A stretch of DNA of 64,000 nucleotides from Rhodopseudomonas sp. AAP120 (GCF_001295845.1 NZ_LJIC01000158.1:50846-114845), one strand, 5' to 3'; positions 1 to 9,164 are shown, counted from the stretch's first letter. Translations and numbers: made by a program. Notes: generated by a model from the sequence alone, not told the origin.

Positions 1-125
1 AGCGCGATTCCATCCTCGCCGCAGGTCTTGCCTTGCAGCAGGCCGGCGTGATCGCATCGTCGGTCGACGTCAAGGCGACGCTGGATCAACTGATCGACGA
101 CCAGGTGCCGCTGCCGACGAACTGA
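1..125 (+). CDS. C-terminal end of an ABC transporter substrate-binding protein (partial)
   Basis: An open frame enters from the left edge and stops at the TGA at 123-125, leaving about 40 residues. The visible end, with LQQAGVIASSVDVKATLDQL and a proline-rich tail, resembles the C-terminus of periplasmic SsuA/TauA/NMT1-type binding proteins. The call rests mainly on context: the next two genes are the permease and ATPase of such an importer, in the usual A-C-B order. The start and the ligand pocket lie outside the window, so the substrate (sulfonate, taurine, nitrate or other) cannot be read. Confidence 0.6.
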   Translation, partial: RDSILAAGLALQQAGVIASSVDVKATLDQLIDDQVPLPTN

Positions 126-150
126 GCGGGCCGTCTCGGCAGAGGCTCTC

Positions 151-303
151 TCACCCTCCCCTGGAGGGGGACGGTCGCTCGCGCAGCGAGCGGGGTGGGG
201 TGAGCCGCGGCACGGCGGATGAACTCTTCGCCACCCCACCCCGTCGCGCATCCCACTCCGCGGTCTGCGCGCCGACCCTCCCCCTCCAGGGGAGGGTGAA
301 GGG
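151..303. repeat. Palindromic intergenic repeat, paired arms (GGAGGG family)
   Basis: The arms CACCCTCCCCTGGAGGGGG and CCCCCTCCAGGGGAGGGTG face each other about 110 bases apart, with further complementary stretches (GGGGTGGGGTGA against CACCCCACCCCG) inside. The segment could fold into one long hairpin. It lies between the binding-protein gene and the permease gene. A related element sits at 34172-34312. It resembles the BIME/REP-like repeats common between genes in Bradyrhizobiaceae. Confidence 0.75.
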
Positions 304-357
304 GCGCCGGGGAGGGTAGTCACGACTTGCAATTGCTTCCGAGAACCGCTTCTCACG

Positions 358-1215
358 ATGGCCATGACGCTCGAAACCCCGGCGCTGCAGCGCTCTGATG
401 CGATCGAACCGGCTGCGGCGCGGTGGCCCCGCCGTGCGCCGCGCTGGCGGGGGCCGGTGCTGGGGCTGTTGCTGCCGCTCACGGTCGCGCTGGGCTGGGA
501 AGCAGTCGTGCATTTCGGCTGGTCGAACGGCCGGCTGGTGCCACCGCCGTCGAAGGTGATCGCCACCATCATCGAGCTGGCGCAGACCGGCGAGCTGACC
601 CGGCATATCGTCGCCACCGTCGGCCGCGTCGCCGCCGGCTTCGGGCTCGGCGTGCTGGCCGGAACGCTGCTCGGCGCCGTCTCCGGCTATTGGGGGCTGG
701 CGCGGCAGGTGCTCGATCCGACCGTTCAGGCGCTGCGGGCGATTCCGTCGATCGCCTGGGTGCCGCTGTTCATCCTGTGGCTCGGCATTTTCGAAACCTC
801 GAAAGTCGCGCTGATCGCCGTCGGGGTGTTCTTCCCGGTGTATCTCGGGGTGATGGGGGCGATCCGGTCGGTGGATCGCAAGATCGTCGAGGTCGGTCGG
901 ACCTTCCGGCTGTCCGGGCCGGCGATGATCCGGCGCATCCTGCTGCCGGCGGTGCTGCCGGCTTACGTGGTGGCGCTGCGCGTTGGTCTCGGGCTCGGCT
1001 GGATGTTCGTGGTGGCGGCCGAGTTCATGGGCGCGTCCGAGGGACTCGGCTTCCTGCTGATCGACGGCCAGCAGCTCGGCAAGCCGGCCCAGATCGTCGC
1101 CGCCATCGTGATCTTTGCGCTGCTCGGCAAGACCACCGACTGGCTGATCGAGATTGCCACCGCGCCGCTACTGCGTTGGCAGGATTCGTTCGGCCCGCGC
1201 GAGGGAGAGGCCTGA
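358..1215 (+). CDS. ABC transporter permease, SsuC/TauC type
   Basis: A 285-residue inner-membrane permease with a hydrophilic N-terminus and about six hydrophobic segments, the first near residues 32-52. The cytoplasmic EAA loop that docks onto the ATPase is recognisable near residues 178-200 (EVGRTFRLSGPAMIRRILLP). This layout is typical of the aliphatic sulfonate/taurine/nitrate importer family. The stop TGA shares one base with the ATG of the ATPase gene, so the two are translationally coupled. A second ATG at 364 is an alternative start. The transported compound cannot be deduced. Confidence 0.85.
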   Translation: MAMTLETPALQRSDAIEPAAARWPRRAPRWRGPVLGLLLPLTVALGWEAVVHFGWSNGRLVPPPSKVIATIIELAQTGELTRHIVATVGRVAAGFGLGVLAGTLLGAVSGYWGLARQVLDPTVQALRAIPSIAWVPLFILWLGIFETSKVALIAVGVFFPVYLGVMGAIRSVDRKIVEVGRTFRLSGPAMIRRILLPAVLPAYVVALRVGLGLGWMFVVAAEFMGASEGLGFLLIDGQQLGKPAQIVAAIVIFALLGKTTDWLIEIATAPLLRWQDSFGPREGEA

Positions 1216-2000
1216 TGCTGGTCCTCGACGGCGTCGACAAGACCTACCCGAACGGCGTCCACGCGCTGGCGCAGTTCTCCGCGCAGATTCGGCTGGGCGA
1301 AATCATCGCCATCATCGGCGGCTCCGGCTGCGGCAAGTCCACGCTACTGCGCGCGATCGCCGGGCTCGACCGCGCCAGCGCCGGCACGATCACGCTCGAC
1401 GGCGAGCCGATCGCCGCGCCGCATCCCAAGATCGGCATCATCTTCCAGGAGCCGCGGCTGCTGCCCTGGCTCAGCGTTGCGGACAATATCGGATTCGGTC
1501 TCGACGGCGTGAAGCGGCGGCAGCGCGAACCGCGCGTCGCGGCGGCGCTGGCACGGGTCGGCCTCGCCGAGAAGGCGAAAGCATGGCCGCGCGAATTGTC
1601 CGGCGGGCAGGCGCAGCGCGTCGCCATCGCGCGGGCGCTGGTGCCGCAGCCGGAAGTGCTGCTGCTCGACGAGCCGTTCTCGGCGCTCGACGCCTTTACC
1701 CGCCGCGACCTGCAGGACCATCTGCTCGACCTCTGGGCCGACACGCGGCCGACCTTGATCCTGGTGACGCACGACGTCGAGGAGGCGGTGGTGCTGGCCG
1801 ATCGGGTGCTGGTGATGCAGCCGCGGCCGGGGCGGCTGTTCGAGGAGATCGCCGTCGATCTGCCGCGGCCGCGCGACCGCAACGCCGCGCAGTTCGAGAC
1901 CTTGCGGCACCGCATCTACACAGCGCTCGACCGCTCGCTCGATCGCGGTCCGCCCGACCGCGCTGCGAAAGTGAACGTCGGCGACGCGATGTGGTGGTGA
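1215..2000 (+). CDS. ABC transporter ATP-binding protein, SsuB/TauB type
   Basis: A 261-residue ATPase subunit. Walker A GGSGCGKST lies at residues 35-43, a Q-loop in IIFQEPRLLPW, the signature LSGGQAQRVAIARAL near residue 128, and Walker B VLLLDEPFSALD just after, followed by the H-loop VTHDVEEA. The EPRLLPW stretch is typical of the nitrate/sulfonate/taurine family. The start ATG overlaps the permease stop as TGATG. Upstream in-frame codons inside the permease gene belong to another frame and are not part of this protein. It should power the importer formed with the two preceding genes. Confidence 0.9.
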   Translation: MLVLDGVDKTYPNGVHALAQFSAQIRLGEIIAIIGGSGCGKSTLLRAIAGLDRASAGTITLDGEPIAAPHPKIGIIFQEPRLLPWLSVADNIGFGLDGVKRRQREPRVAAALARVGLAEKAKAWPRELSGGQAQRVAIARALVPQPEVLLLDEPFSALDAFTRRDLQDHLLDLWADTRPTLILVTHDVEEAVVLADRVLVMQPRPGRLFEEIAVDLPRPRDRNAAQFETLRHRIYTALDRSLDRGPPDRAAKVNVGDAMWW

Positions 2001-2070
2001 CAGCGCCGCCAGTCTGTTTCTAAATACCAGTCAGAAAATCCAGCCAGACCGAACCCGAGGGAGAGATACG

Positions 2071-2580
2071 ATGGATGCGGCCACGCTGCGCGCCACCCAG
2101 GCGCCCTACAAGGAGCGCTACAAGACCGATCCGGCTGCCGCGCTGATCACCCTGAAGGCCAAGGGCTCGGTCGATCAGGACGGCATCTCCTGCAAGGTCG
2201 AAACCGGCCGGGCGCTGGCGAGCGCCGGCCTGCATCCGGCGACCGGCGGCTCCGGGCTCGAACTATGTTCGGGCGACATGCTGCTCGAGGCGCTAGTGGC
2301 CTGCGCGGGCGTGACGCTGAAGTCCGTCGCGACCGCGATCGAGGTGCCGCTGTCGCGCGGCGACGTGATCGCCGAGGGCGATCTCGACTTCCGCGGCACG
2401 CTCGGCATCGACAAGGAAACCCCGGTCGGCTTCCGCGAAATCCGGCTGCGCTTCGAAGTCGGCACCGACGCGCCGCAGGACAAGCTCGATTTGCTGCTCA
2501 AGCTCACCGAGCGCTATTGCGTGGTGTACCAGACCATCAAGAACGGCCCGAAGGTCTCGGTCGCGCTGCAGCGGGTGTGA
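2071..2580 (+). CDS. OsmC/Ohr family protein
   Basis: A 169-residue OsmC-fold protein. The two conserved cysteines are in VACAGVTL near residue 78 and ERYCVVYQ near residue 150; in OsmC and Ohr enzymes such a pair reduces organic hydroperoxides. GAGGGAGAG a few bases upstream is a good ribosome binding site for the ATG at 2071. The gene stands alone behind the ABC transporter operon with a 70-base gap. OsmC-like proteins are diverse, so the peroxide-reductase role is a family-level inference. Confidence 0.8.
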   Translation: MDAATLRATQAPYKERYKTDPAAALITLKAKGSVDQDGISCKVETGRALASAGLHPATGGSGLELCSGDMLLEALVACAGVTLKSVATAIEVPLSRGDVIAEGDLDFRGTLGIDKETPVGFREIRLRFEVGTDAPQDKLDLLLKLTERYCVVYQTIKNGPKVSVALQRV

Positions 2581-2614
2581 GGGCATAGCGCTTTGCGCAA
2601 AGCCCTATCCCCAC

Positions 2615-2733
2615 GTCGTCCCCGCGCAGGCGGGGACCCATACGCCGCAGCCTCTCGATAAGAGCAAGGCGGCTGAGGCCTTTGTTCAGTCGAGGAGCCA
2701 GGGGGTATGGGTCCCCGCCTGCGCGGGGAGGAC
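2615..2733. repeat. Palindromic intergenic repeat (GTCCCCGCGCAGGCGGGGAC family)
   Basis: The left arm GTCCCCGCGCAGGCGGGGAC and the right arm GTCCCCGCCTGCGCGGGGA are each hairpins and are also complementary to each other. They are separated by about 75 bases. The element fills most of the gap between the OsmC gene and argJ. Confidence 0.75.
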
Positions 2734-2848
2734 TCGCGGTGGTGCTGTCACCCTGGCCCGATTTTTTCTTCTCAATGCCATGCGCTTGTGAGACAGGGGT
2801 GGGGCTCCGCGCCGCGGGGCTCCGTTAGAACCTGCCGAAAGCGCTCCG

Positions 2849-4090
2849 ATGTCCAGCTCCGTTTCGCCGCTCGCGCCCACCAACGTTCCCACGCTGCCGG
2901 AGCTTGCCGGCGTCCGTCTCGGCACTGCCGCGGCCGGCATCCGCTACAAGGGCCGCACCGACGTGCTGCTGGTCGCGCTCGATCCCGGCACGACGGTCGC
3001 CGGCGTGTTCACCAAGTCGAAGTGCCCGTCGGCGCCGGTCGAATGGTGCCGCGACAAGCTGAAGGGCGGCACCGCGCGCGTGCTGGTGGTCAATTCCGGC
3101 AACGCCAACGCCTTCACCGGCAAGAACGGCCGGCAATCGACCGCGCTGACCGCCTCGATCGCCGCCAAGGCGATCGGTTGCAAGACCGTCGAGGTGTTCC
3201 TCGCCTCGACCGGCGTGATCGGCGAACCGCTCGACGCGACCAAGTTCGACGGCGTGCTCGGCAAGCTCGCCGAGAGCGCCGAGCCGGGTCAGTGGATGGA
3301 CGCCGCCAAGGCGATCATGACCACCGACACCTTCCCCAAGGTCGCGACCAAGACGGTGAAGATCGGCACCACCAAGGTCACCATCAACGGCATGGCCAAG
3401 GGCGCCGGCATGATCGCGCCCGACATGGCGACGATGCTGTCCTTCATCTTCACCGACGCGCCGCTGTCGGCCTCCTGCCTGCAGGCCCTGCTGAAGGCCG
3501 GCGTCGCCGATACGTTCAATGCCGTGACCATCGACGGCGACACTTCGACCTCCGACACGCTGCTGGCGTTCGCCACCGGCGCTGCCGCCAAGGCCGGCGC
3601 GCCCAAGATTTCGCGCGCCTCCGATCCGCGGCTGAAGGCCTTCGTCAAGGCGTTCAACGCGGTGCTGGCCGACCTCGCCGAACAGGTCGCGCGCGACGGC
3701 GAGGGCGCCCGCAAGCTGGTGGAAGTCGTCGTCGAGGGCGCCACCACGCCGGCCTCGGCGCGCAAGATCGCGATGTCGATCGCCAATTCGCCGCTGGTGA
3801 AAACCGCGATCGCCGGCGAGGACGCCAACTGGGGCCGCGTGGTGATGGCGGTCGGCAAGGCCGGCGAGCCGGCGGATCGTGACAAACTGTCGATCTCGTT
3901 CAACGGCATCCGCGTCGCCAAAGCCGGCGCGCGCGATCCGTCCTACGACGAGAAGGAAGTCTCGGCCGCGATGAAAAAGCCGGAGATCCAGATCAAGGTC
4001 GCCCTCGGCCTCGGCAAGGGCCGCGACCGCGTGCTGACCTGCGATCTGACCAAGGAATACGTCGCGATCAACGGCGACTACCGGTCGTGA
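2849..4090 (+). CDS. argJ: Bifunctional glutamate N-acetyltransferase / amino-acid acetyltransferase ArgJ
   Basis: ArgJ moves the acetyl group from N-acetylornithine to glutamate in the cyclic arginine pathway. The protein is 413 residues, the normal length. The autocleavage segment [16 protein letters not shown] places the nucleophilic threonine at residue 195 (ATML), where the precursor splits into alpha and beta chains. The [11 protein letters not shown] and GEDANWGR motifs of the family are present. The ATG at 2849 gives the canonical N-terminus. argB, acting in the same pathway, lies about 35 kb away in this window rather than adjacent. Confidence 0.96.
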   Translation: MSSSVSPLAPTNVPTLPELAGVRLGTAAAGIRYKGRTDVLLVALDPGTTVAGVFTKSKCPSAPVEWCRDKLKGGTARVLVVNSGNANAFTGKNGRQSTALTASIAAKAIGCKTVEVFLASTGVIGEPLDATKFDGVLGKLAESAEPGQWMDAAKAIMTTDTFPKVATKTVKIGTTKVTINGMAKGAGMIAPDMATMLSFIFTDAPLSASCLQALLKAGVADTFNAVTIDGDTSTSDTLLAFATGAAAKAGAPKISRASDPRLKAFVKAFNAVLADLAEQVARDGEGARKLVEVVVEGATTPASARKIAMSIANSPLVKTAIAGEDANWGRVVMAVGKAGEPADRDKLSISFNGIRVAKAGARDPSYDEKEVSAAMKKPEIQIKVALGLGKGRDRVLTCDLTKEYVAINGDYRS

Positions 4091-4584
4091 ACTGGGCGGT
4101 CGCTGCAGGCGTCGTCGTCACGGCGGCGGTGCTGGCGGGTGCGGCGGGCGCGCGGGCCGAGACCGCGTATCTGCGCCGTACCGTGCCGAGCGATACCGAA
4201 ACCATGATCGGCATTGGGGCTCGCTTCGACAAGGCCTGCCGGAGTGTTGGTTTGTTCGATGTCCTGCTCGACGAACCACCGCAGCACGGCGCGGTGTGCG
4301 TGCTGACGGGAGAGGTCCGGCCGACGCGCCTGTTCGCTGGCTCGGGTACGAAGTGCCTGGGTCAGCCGATGCCCGGAGTTCAGATGATGTACCGATCTGA
4401 TCCCGGCTACGCCGGCCGCGATACGCTGCGCTATACGCTAAAATCCCCGCGGATCAGCAAGCCGCATCAATTCACGATCGAAGTCCGCGCGACCTCCAAG
4501 ATCAAAGGTGGGCGACGACCGGATGTCGAGCAACCGCGCCAGTCACCGGGCCCGATGCCGGCTTGTGTGGCCCTGACCTCGTAG
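4087..4584 (+). CDS. Small exported protein of unknown function
   Basis: A 165-residue protein starting at a GTG that overlaps the argJ stop (GTGA), so it is coupled to argJ. It begins with a likely Sec signal peptide (hydrophobic residues 4-24, cleavage near ARA-ET). The mature part contains three or four cysteines ([26 protein letters not shown]) that could form disulfides, and a [11 protein letters not shown] stretch resembling an Ig-like bacterial repeat strand. No enzyme motif was recognised. Confidence 0.65.
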   Translation: MNWAVAAGVVVTAAVLAGAAGARAETAYLRRTVPSDTETMIGIGARFDKACRSVGLFDVLLDEPPQHGAVCVLTGEVRPTRLFAGSGTKCLGQPMPGVQMMYRSDPGYAGRDTLRYTLKSPRISKPHQFTIEVRATSKIKGGRRPDVEQPRQSPGPMPACVALTS

Positions 4585-4591
4585 GCCGTCC

Positions 4592-4993
4592 ATGAACCTC
4601 CTCCTCGTCGTCGCCGTCGCGTTGATCGATGCCGACAATCGCGTGCTGATCGCGCAGCGGCCGAAGCACAAGCAGCTCGGCGGGCTGTGGGAGTTTCCCG
4701 GTGGCAAGCTCGATCCCGGCGAACGCCCCGAGGCGGCGCTGATCCGCGAGCTCGACGAAGAGCTCGGCATCACCGTCAAGGAAGCCTGTCTGGCGCCGCT
4801 GACCTTCGCCAGCCATGCTTACGAGGACTTCCATCTGCTGATGCCGCTGTATGTGTGCCGGCGCTGGGAAGGCCAGGTGATGCCGCGCGAAGGCCAGGAA
4901 CTGGCCTGGGTCCGCGCCAACAAACTCCGCGACTACCCGATGCCGCCGGCGGATATCCCGCTGATCCCGCCGCTGATCGAATTGTTGATGTGA
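4592..4993 (+). CDS. mutT: MutT-type Nudix hydrolase (8-oxo-dGTP diphosphatase)
   Basis: A 133-residue Nudix protein. The Nudix box runs from G38 to I60 with the RE (52-53) and the EE of DEELGI that bind magnesium. The WEFPGGK stretch and the LMPLYVCRRWEG region are typical of MutT proteins, which remove oxidised dGTP from the nucleotide pool. The gene follows the small exported protein by seven bases. No C-terminal thiamine-synthase domain is attached, so it is the short form. Confidence 0.88.
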   Translation: MNLLLVVAVALIDADNRVLIAQRPKHKQLGGLWEFPGGKLDPGERPEAALIRELDEELGITVKEACLAPLTFASHAYEDFHLLMPLYVCRRWEGQVMPREGQELAWVRANKLRDYPMPPADIPLIPPLIELLM

Positions 4994-4998
4994 GGACC

Positions 4999-5157
4999 GT
5001 GCCCCGGACGCTGCGCAGCGCGCCGCCCTTGCGGCGTGGTGCGCTGCAGATCCGGGGTCCCGGTTTGCGCGGCGGTTAAACGAGGTCTCGGTTGCGCGGC
5101 AGTTAACCGGGGTCCCGGATCTGCGGAGCGGCAAGAGCCGCTCCTTGTCCGGGACAC
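4999..5157. repeat. Palindromic intergenic repeat (GTGCCCCGGA family, copy 1)
   Basis: The element starts GTGCCCCGGACGCTGCGCAG and ends CTTGTCCGGGACACGG, with internal facing arms (GATCCGGGGTCCCGG and CCGGGGTCCCGGATC). It fills the gap between mutT and the convergent methyltransferase gene and could act as a bidirectional terminator. A second copy occurs at 39251-39389, there inside a coding frame. Confidence 0.75.
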
Positions 5158-5163
5158 GGGGAG

Positions 5164-6006
5164 TTACTTCGGCATCAGGCCCTTCACCGCCTGCTCCAGG
5201 CTCGCCTTGGCGGACCCCGGCTTCAGTGGCTGCTGCTGGCTTTCGTGCGGGGACCAGCCGGACAGCCAGATGATCTCGAAGGTGGCGCGGATGCGGCCGT
5301 CGGGGTCGCTGAAGCGCTCGGCGTAGATCTGCGCCATGCGGGTCAGCGTCGCGCGGCGCAGCGGGGTCCTGCGGCGTTCGATCAGCACGTTGGTGGCGCC
5401 CATCCGGCGCAGGTCCTGCATCAGCGCGAAGGCGTGGTCGTAGCGCACTACGACGCGGTCGACGTCGGTGACCGGCAGCGCAAAGCCGGCGCGTTGCAGC
5501 AGCGCGCCGATATCGCGCAGATCGGCCGCCGGCGCGACGCGCGGCGACACCCCGCCTTCGATTTCGGCCTCGGCGGCGGCGAATGCCTCGCGCAGCTCCA
5601 TCAGCGTGTCGCCACCGGTCAGCGCCGCCAGCAGCAGCCCATCGGGCTTCAGCGCACGACGGATCTGGGCCAGCACGCCGGGCAGGTCGTTGGCGAATTG
5701 CAGCGCCAGCGCCGACACCACCAGATCGAGCGATCCCGGTGCGAGGCCAAGCGCCTCGTCACCGGAGACATCGAGGTCGACATGCTGGATTGAAGGAAAG
5801 CGCCCCGGCGGCAGCGCCGCGCCGGGCGTCCAGACGTCGGCCACGACTTTGAAGTCGCGCAGCACGGCGTGCAGCCGGTCGTCCATCTCCTCGGCGACGC
5901 GATCGAGCAAAAAGCTCTCGGGACCGGACGTGCGGGCGCGGGCCTGCCGTTCGGCGAGCAGGCGGCGGTCGAACAGGATCGGAGCGACGTCGGTCATGGC
6001 CGGCAA
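5164..6006 (-). CDS. SAM-dependent methyltransferase, BioC/NDUFAF5-like
   Basis: A 280-residue class I methyltransferase. The N-terminal segment FDRRLLAERQARA and the central LVVSALALQFANDLPGVL followed by RALKPDGLLLAALTGG match the alphaproteobacterial family related to BioC and to the mitochondrial complex I factor NDUFAF5. The SAM glycine loop is weak here (residues 55-65 read VADVWTPGAALP), which is normal in this subfamily. A second ATG three codons in is an alternative start. The gene is convergent with mutT. The substrate is not known from sequence. Confidence 0.75.
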   Translation of the reverse strand: MPAMTDVAPILFDRRLLAERQARARTSGPESFLLDRVAEEMDDRLHAVLRDFKVVADVWTPGAALPPGRFPSIQHVDLDVSGDEALGLAPGSLDLVVSALALQFANDLPGVLAQIRRALKPDGLLLAALTGGDTLMELREAFAAAEAEIEGGVSPRVAPAADLRDIGALLQRAGFALPVTDVDRVVVRYDHAFALMQDLRRMGATNVLIERRRTPLRRATLTRMAQIYAERFSDPDGRIRATFEIIWLSGWSPHESQQQPLKPGSAKASLEQAVKGLMPK

Positions 6007-6040
6007 TTGGGGATTGGTGTGGCCATCGGCAATGGCCGCC

Positions 6041-6343
6041 TCAGTTCAGCTTGCCGGCAGCGGCCGGGCTCTGCTGCGAGGCCTCGAACATCTTCAGCAC
6101 GGCGTCGAGCGCGTTCCGCAAGTGGAGCGCGCCGGCCTGGCTGCAACGTAGCCGCGCGGTGGTGACGAATTTCACCTCGACGCTGCCGTCCGGCAGTGGG
6201 TTCAGGGTCCGCGCGGCCAGTTCGATCTCGACATTGTTGGCCATCACGCCGTGCGCCGGCGCGATGTCGAAATACACATGTGGCGCATCCGTCCTGTCGA
6301 GGTAGTTGATCGTGTCGCTGGTCTTGTCGTCTGGTTTGGACAT
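6041..6343 (-). CDS. Uncharacterised 100-residue protein
   Basis: A compact protein with no signal peptide or membrane segment. The central part alternates strand-like segments (VYFDIAPAHGVM, VEIELAARTL, VEVKFVTTARLRC), followed by a helix-rich end (ALHLRNALDAVLKMFE). The gene has the same base composition as its neighbours and an AGAGCG-like site before the ATG at 6343. It sits 34 bases upstream of the methyltransferase gene on the same strand, so the two may be co-transcribed. No family was recognised. Confidence 0.6.
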   Translation of the reverse strand: MSKPDDKTSDTINYLDRTDAPHVYFDIAPAHGVMANNVEIELAARTLNPLPDGSVEVKFVTTARLRCSQAGALHLRNALDAVLKMFEASQQSPAAAGKLN

Positions 6344-6452
6344 TGCGCTCTCCCAAGTGGCGTGGCTGGGCCTTCCTTGTGCGCCATTCGGCGGCCGGAC
6401 ACTACCCGGTTCTTATCCTTGACGCCGGCACGCGCGGCGCTAGCCTCTCGCC

Positions 6453-7271
6453 ATGCGGGCGGATGCGATCCAGGCCTCGGACGGCGGAGCGGACAGCGGC
6501 GGCGTTGTCCGGGCGCTCGGCGCGGTGCGCCGGGTGTGGTCCCGCGCCACCCGACTGGCGCTCGACGTCGCGCTACCGACGCTGTGCGTGGCCTGCCGCG
6601 AGCCGGTGGCGGGCGAGGGGCTTTGCGCGCAATGCTGGTCGCAGCTGTCGTTCATCGCGCCGCCGTATTGCGACAAGCTCGGCATTCCGTTCGTCTACGA
6701 CCCCGGCCCCGGCATCCTGTCGATGCAGGCAATCGCCGATCCGCCGGCCTATGCGCGGGCCCGCGCCGCGGTGCGCTACGACGACATCGCCAAGACGCTG
6801 GTGCATGCGTTGAAATTCCACGACCGCACCGATCTGGCGCCGACCATGGGACGGTGGATGGCGCATGCCGGCGAACCGTTGCTGCGTGACGCCGATCTGC
6901 TGGTTCCGGTGCCGCTGCATTGGCGGCGCAGCTTTTCGCGGCGCTACAACCAGTCCGGCGCGCTGGCGCGGGTGATCGGCAAGCAGACGGGCGTGCCGGT
7001 GGCGATCGAGGCGCTGCGGCGGGTGCGGCCGACCGCGCACCAGATCGGTCTGACGCGCTCGGAGCGCGCCGCGAATGTGCAAGGCGCCTTCAAGGTTCCG
7101 CCGGACCGCAAAGCCGAGGTCCAGGGCCGGCGGGTGGTGCTGGTCGACGATGTGCTGACCTCAGGCGCCACGGTCGATGCCTGCGCCCGGGCGCTGCTCC
7201 GTGCCAAAGCCCGGTCGGTCGACGTCTTGGTCTTTGCCCGGGTTGTGGAGATGCTGAAATCTCCCATATAA
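6453..7271 (+). CDS. ComF family phosphoribosyltransferase-like protein
   Basis: A 272-residue ComF-type protein. A zinc ribbon is formed by C45, C48, C58 and C61 (CVACRE...LCAQCW). The C-terminal type I phosphoribosyltransferase domain carries the PRPP-binding motif VVLVDDVLTSGATVDAC. The SRRYNQSGALARVIG stretch (Y-N-Q near residue 169) is highly typical of ComF. In competent bacteria ComF helps DNA uptake; in alphaproteobacteria the role is unclear. It is followed by a glutaredoxin gene, a common arrangement in this group. Confidence 0.88.
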   Translation: MRADAIQASDGGADSGGVVRALGAVRRVWSRATRLALDVALPTLCVACREPVAGEGLCAQCWSQLSFIAPPYCDKLGIPFVYDPGPGILSMQAIADPPAYARARAAVRYDDIAKTLVHALKFHDRTDLAPTMGRWMAHAGEPLLRDADLLVPVPLHWRRSFSRRYNQSGALARVIGKQTGVPVAIEALRRVRPTAHQIGLTRSERAANVQGAFKVPPDRKAEVQGRRVVLVDDVLTSGATVDACARALLRAKARSVDVLVFARVVEMLKSPI

Positions 7272-7321
7272 TCCGTACCTTGCTTTGAAAGCCGTCCTTT
7301 CCTCACGACCATGGAGCCGCG

Positions 7322-7597
7322 ATGCCCGCTGCGATCGAGATCTTCACGCGCCCCGGCTGCGGTTATTGCAGCGCCGCCAAGTCGTTGCTGAACCGCAAGA
7401 AGGCGGCGTTCACGGAGTACGACGTCGCGGTCGATCCGGCGTATCGCAAGCAGATGGACGAGCGCACCCATCCGGGCTCGACCTATCCGCAGATCTTCAT
7501 TGGCGGCACTCATGTGGGCGGCTGTGACGATCTCTACGCGCTCGACCGCGAGGGCAAGCTCGACGCGCTGCTGGCCGGCGAGACGGCCGCGTCATGA
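7322..7597 (+). CDS. grxC: Glutaredoxin 3
   Basis: A 91-residue thioredoxin-fold protein with the dithiol active site C13-G-Y-C16, a variant of the usual CPYC, and the cis-proline/glutathione-binding region STYPQIFIGG followed by HVGGCDDLYAL. It would reduce disulfides and glutathionylated proteins using glutathione. The stop overlaps the ATG of the nitrilase-family gene (ATGA), so the two are coupled. Confidence 0.92.
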   Translation: MPAAIEIFTRPGCGYCSAAKSLLNRKKAAFTEYDVAVDPAYRKQMDERTHPGSTYPQIFIGGTHVGGCDDLYALDREGKLDALLAGETAAS

Positions 7598-8472
7598 CCG
7601 AAGCCGCGCCGTTCAATGCCGCGCTGGTGCAGATGCGCACCGGCCTCGAGCCCGGGCCGAGCCTGGAGCAGGGCACGAAGCTGATCCGCGAGGCGGTGGC
7701 GGCCGGCGCCGACTACGTGCTCACCCCCGAGGTGAGCAACATGATGCAGCTCAATCGCGAGAAGCTGTTCGAGAATCTCGCAGACGAAGACAGCGACGCC
7801 TCGCTGAAGGCGTATCGCGCGCTGGCGCGTGAGCTGAACATCCATCTGCATATCGGTTCGCTGGCGCTGCTCGGCTCGCCGGATCGCGCCGTCAACCGCT
7901 CGTTCCTGATTGCGCCGGACGGCAGCATTCTGGCGAGCTACGACAAGATCCACATGTTCGACATCGATCTCGGCAATGGCGAAAGCTATCGCGAGTCGGC
8001 GAACTATCAGCCGGGCGAGACCGCGGTGATCTCCGATCTGCCGTGGGGCCGGATCGGGCTGACGATCTGCTACGACGTCCGCTTCCCGGCGCTGTACCGT
8101 GCGCTCGCCGAAGCCGGCGCGTCGTTCATCTCGGTGCCGGCGGCGTTCACCAAGCCGACCGGCGAAGCGCATTGGCACGTGTTGCTGCGCGCCCGCGCGA
8201 TCGAGAACGGCTGCTACGTGTTCGCCGCCGCGCAGGGCGGGTTGCACGAGAACAAGCGCGAGACTTTTGGTCATTCGTTGATCATCGATCCCTGGGGCAA
8301 GGTGCTGGCCGAAGGCGGCATCGACCCGGGCTTCATCATGGCGCGGATCGATCCGGCCGAGGTGACCAAGGCGCGCGGCAAGATCCCGTCGTTGCAGCAT
8401 GGCCGCCGCTTCACGCTGGCCGATCCCAAGGCCGGCCCGGACTATCTGCATCTGGTCCGGAGCCAGCCATGA
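7594..8472 (+). CDS. Carbon-nitrogen hydrolase, Nit2/omega-amidase type
   Basis: A 292-residue nitrilase-superfamily enzyme. The catalytic triad is visible as E46 (LTPEVSN), K118 (YDKIHMFD) and C159 (LTICYDVRFP). The overall pattern matches the Nit1/Nit2 group, whose members deaminate alpha-keto acid amides or deaminated glutathione. It overlaps glutaredoxin upstream and the DUF1178 gene downstream by four bases each, forming a tight operon. A glutathione-repair role next to grxC is plausible but inferred. Confidence 0.88.
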   Translation: MTEAAPFNAALVQMRTGLEPGPSLEQGTKLIREAVAAGADYVLTPEVSNMMQLNREKLFENLADEDSDASLKAYRALARELNIHLHIGSLALLGSPDRAVNRSFLIAPDGSILASYDKIHMFDIDLGNGESYRESANYQPGETAVISDLPWGRIGLTICYDVRFPALYRALAEAGASFISVPAAFTKPTGEAHWHVLLRARAIENGCYVFAAAQGGLHENKRETFGHSLIIDPWGKVLAEGGIDPGFIMARIDPAEVTKARGKIPSLQHGRRFTLADPKAGPDYLHLVRSQP

Positions 8473-8963
8473 TCCGCTACAGTCTGCGCTGCGACAGCGG
8501 GCACGAGTTCGAGAGCTGGTTTCAGAGCTCCTCGGCCTATGACTCGCAGGTCCGGCGCAAACTGGTGAACTGCCCGGCCTGCGACTCGACCAAGGTCGAG
8601 AAGGCCATCATGGCGCCGCGCATCGTCGGCAAGAAGGGCCGTGGCCGCGCGCCGGAGCCGGTCGAGGCGTCTGCGCCGAGCGCTGCGCCCGAGGCGGCGC
8701 AGAGCGGCGAGGCTTCGCCGACCCCGCTGCTGCTGGCGCAGGAGCGCGAGCTGCGCGCCAAGCTCAAGGAGCTGCGCGACCACATCGTCAAGACCGCCGA
8801 CAATGTCGGCGACAGCTTCCCCGAGGAAGCCCGCAAGATGCACTACGGCGACATCGAGCACCGCCCGATCTACGGCGAAGCCTCGCCGACCGAAGCCAAG
8901 GCGCTGATCGACGAAGGCATCGAGGTCGCACCGCTGCCCGTGTTGCCGGACGATAGGAATTGA
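8469..8963 (+). CDS. DUF1178 family protein
   Basis: A 164-residue protein starting at an ATG that overlaps the previous stop as ATGA. The N-terminus (MIRYSLRCDSGHEFESWF) with C8 and a CPAC pair near residues 37-40 looks like a small zinc ribbon of the FmdB kind. The middle is alanine/proline-rich and low in complexity. The C-terminal helix (LKELRDHIVKTADNVGDSF) and EARKMHYGDIEHR are hallmarks of DUF1178. Its function is not established. Confidence 0.88.
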   Translation: MIRYSLRCDSGHEFESWFQSSSAYDSQVRRKLVNCPACDSTKVEKAIMAPRIVGKKGRGRAPEPVEASAPSAAPEAAQSGEASPTPLLLAQERELRAKLKELRDHIVKTADNVGDSFPEEARKMHYGDIEHRPIYGEASPTEAKALIDEGIEVAPLPVLPDDRN

Positions 8964-8970
8964 CGAGTTT

Positions 8971-9120
8971 GTCATTCCGGGGCGCGCGAAGCGCGAGCCC
9001 GGAATCCATACCCCCTTCGCTCTCGATATCGACGAAGTGATCGCCGCCTTGGTCCTCACCGCTGACGCTGCGGAATATGGATTCGGGGCTCGCGAGCTGG
9101 CGCTCGCGCCCCGGAATGAC
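8971..9120. repeat. Palindromic intergenic repeat (GTCATTCCGGGGC family, paired arms)
   Basis: The left arm GTCATTCCGGGGCGCGCGAA and the right arm ending CGCGCCCCGGAATGAC are mutual inverted repeats, and each contains a smaller hairpin. ATTCCATA-like and ATGGATTC stretches flank the spacer. A single-arm relative is at 53936-53977. It occupies the gap after the DUF1178 gene. Confidence 0.75.
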
Positions 9121-9164
9121 GAACTCTTTGTATCATCGCGTGGCTTAGCGACGAAGGTGGTGTG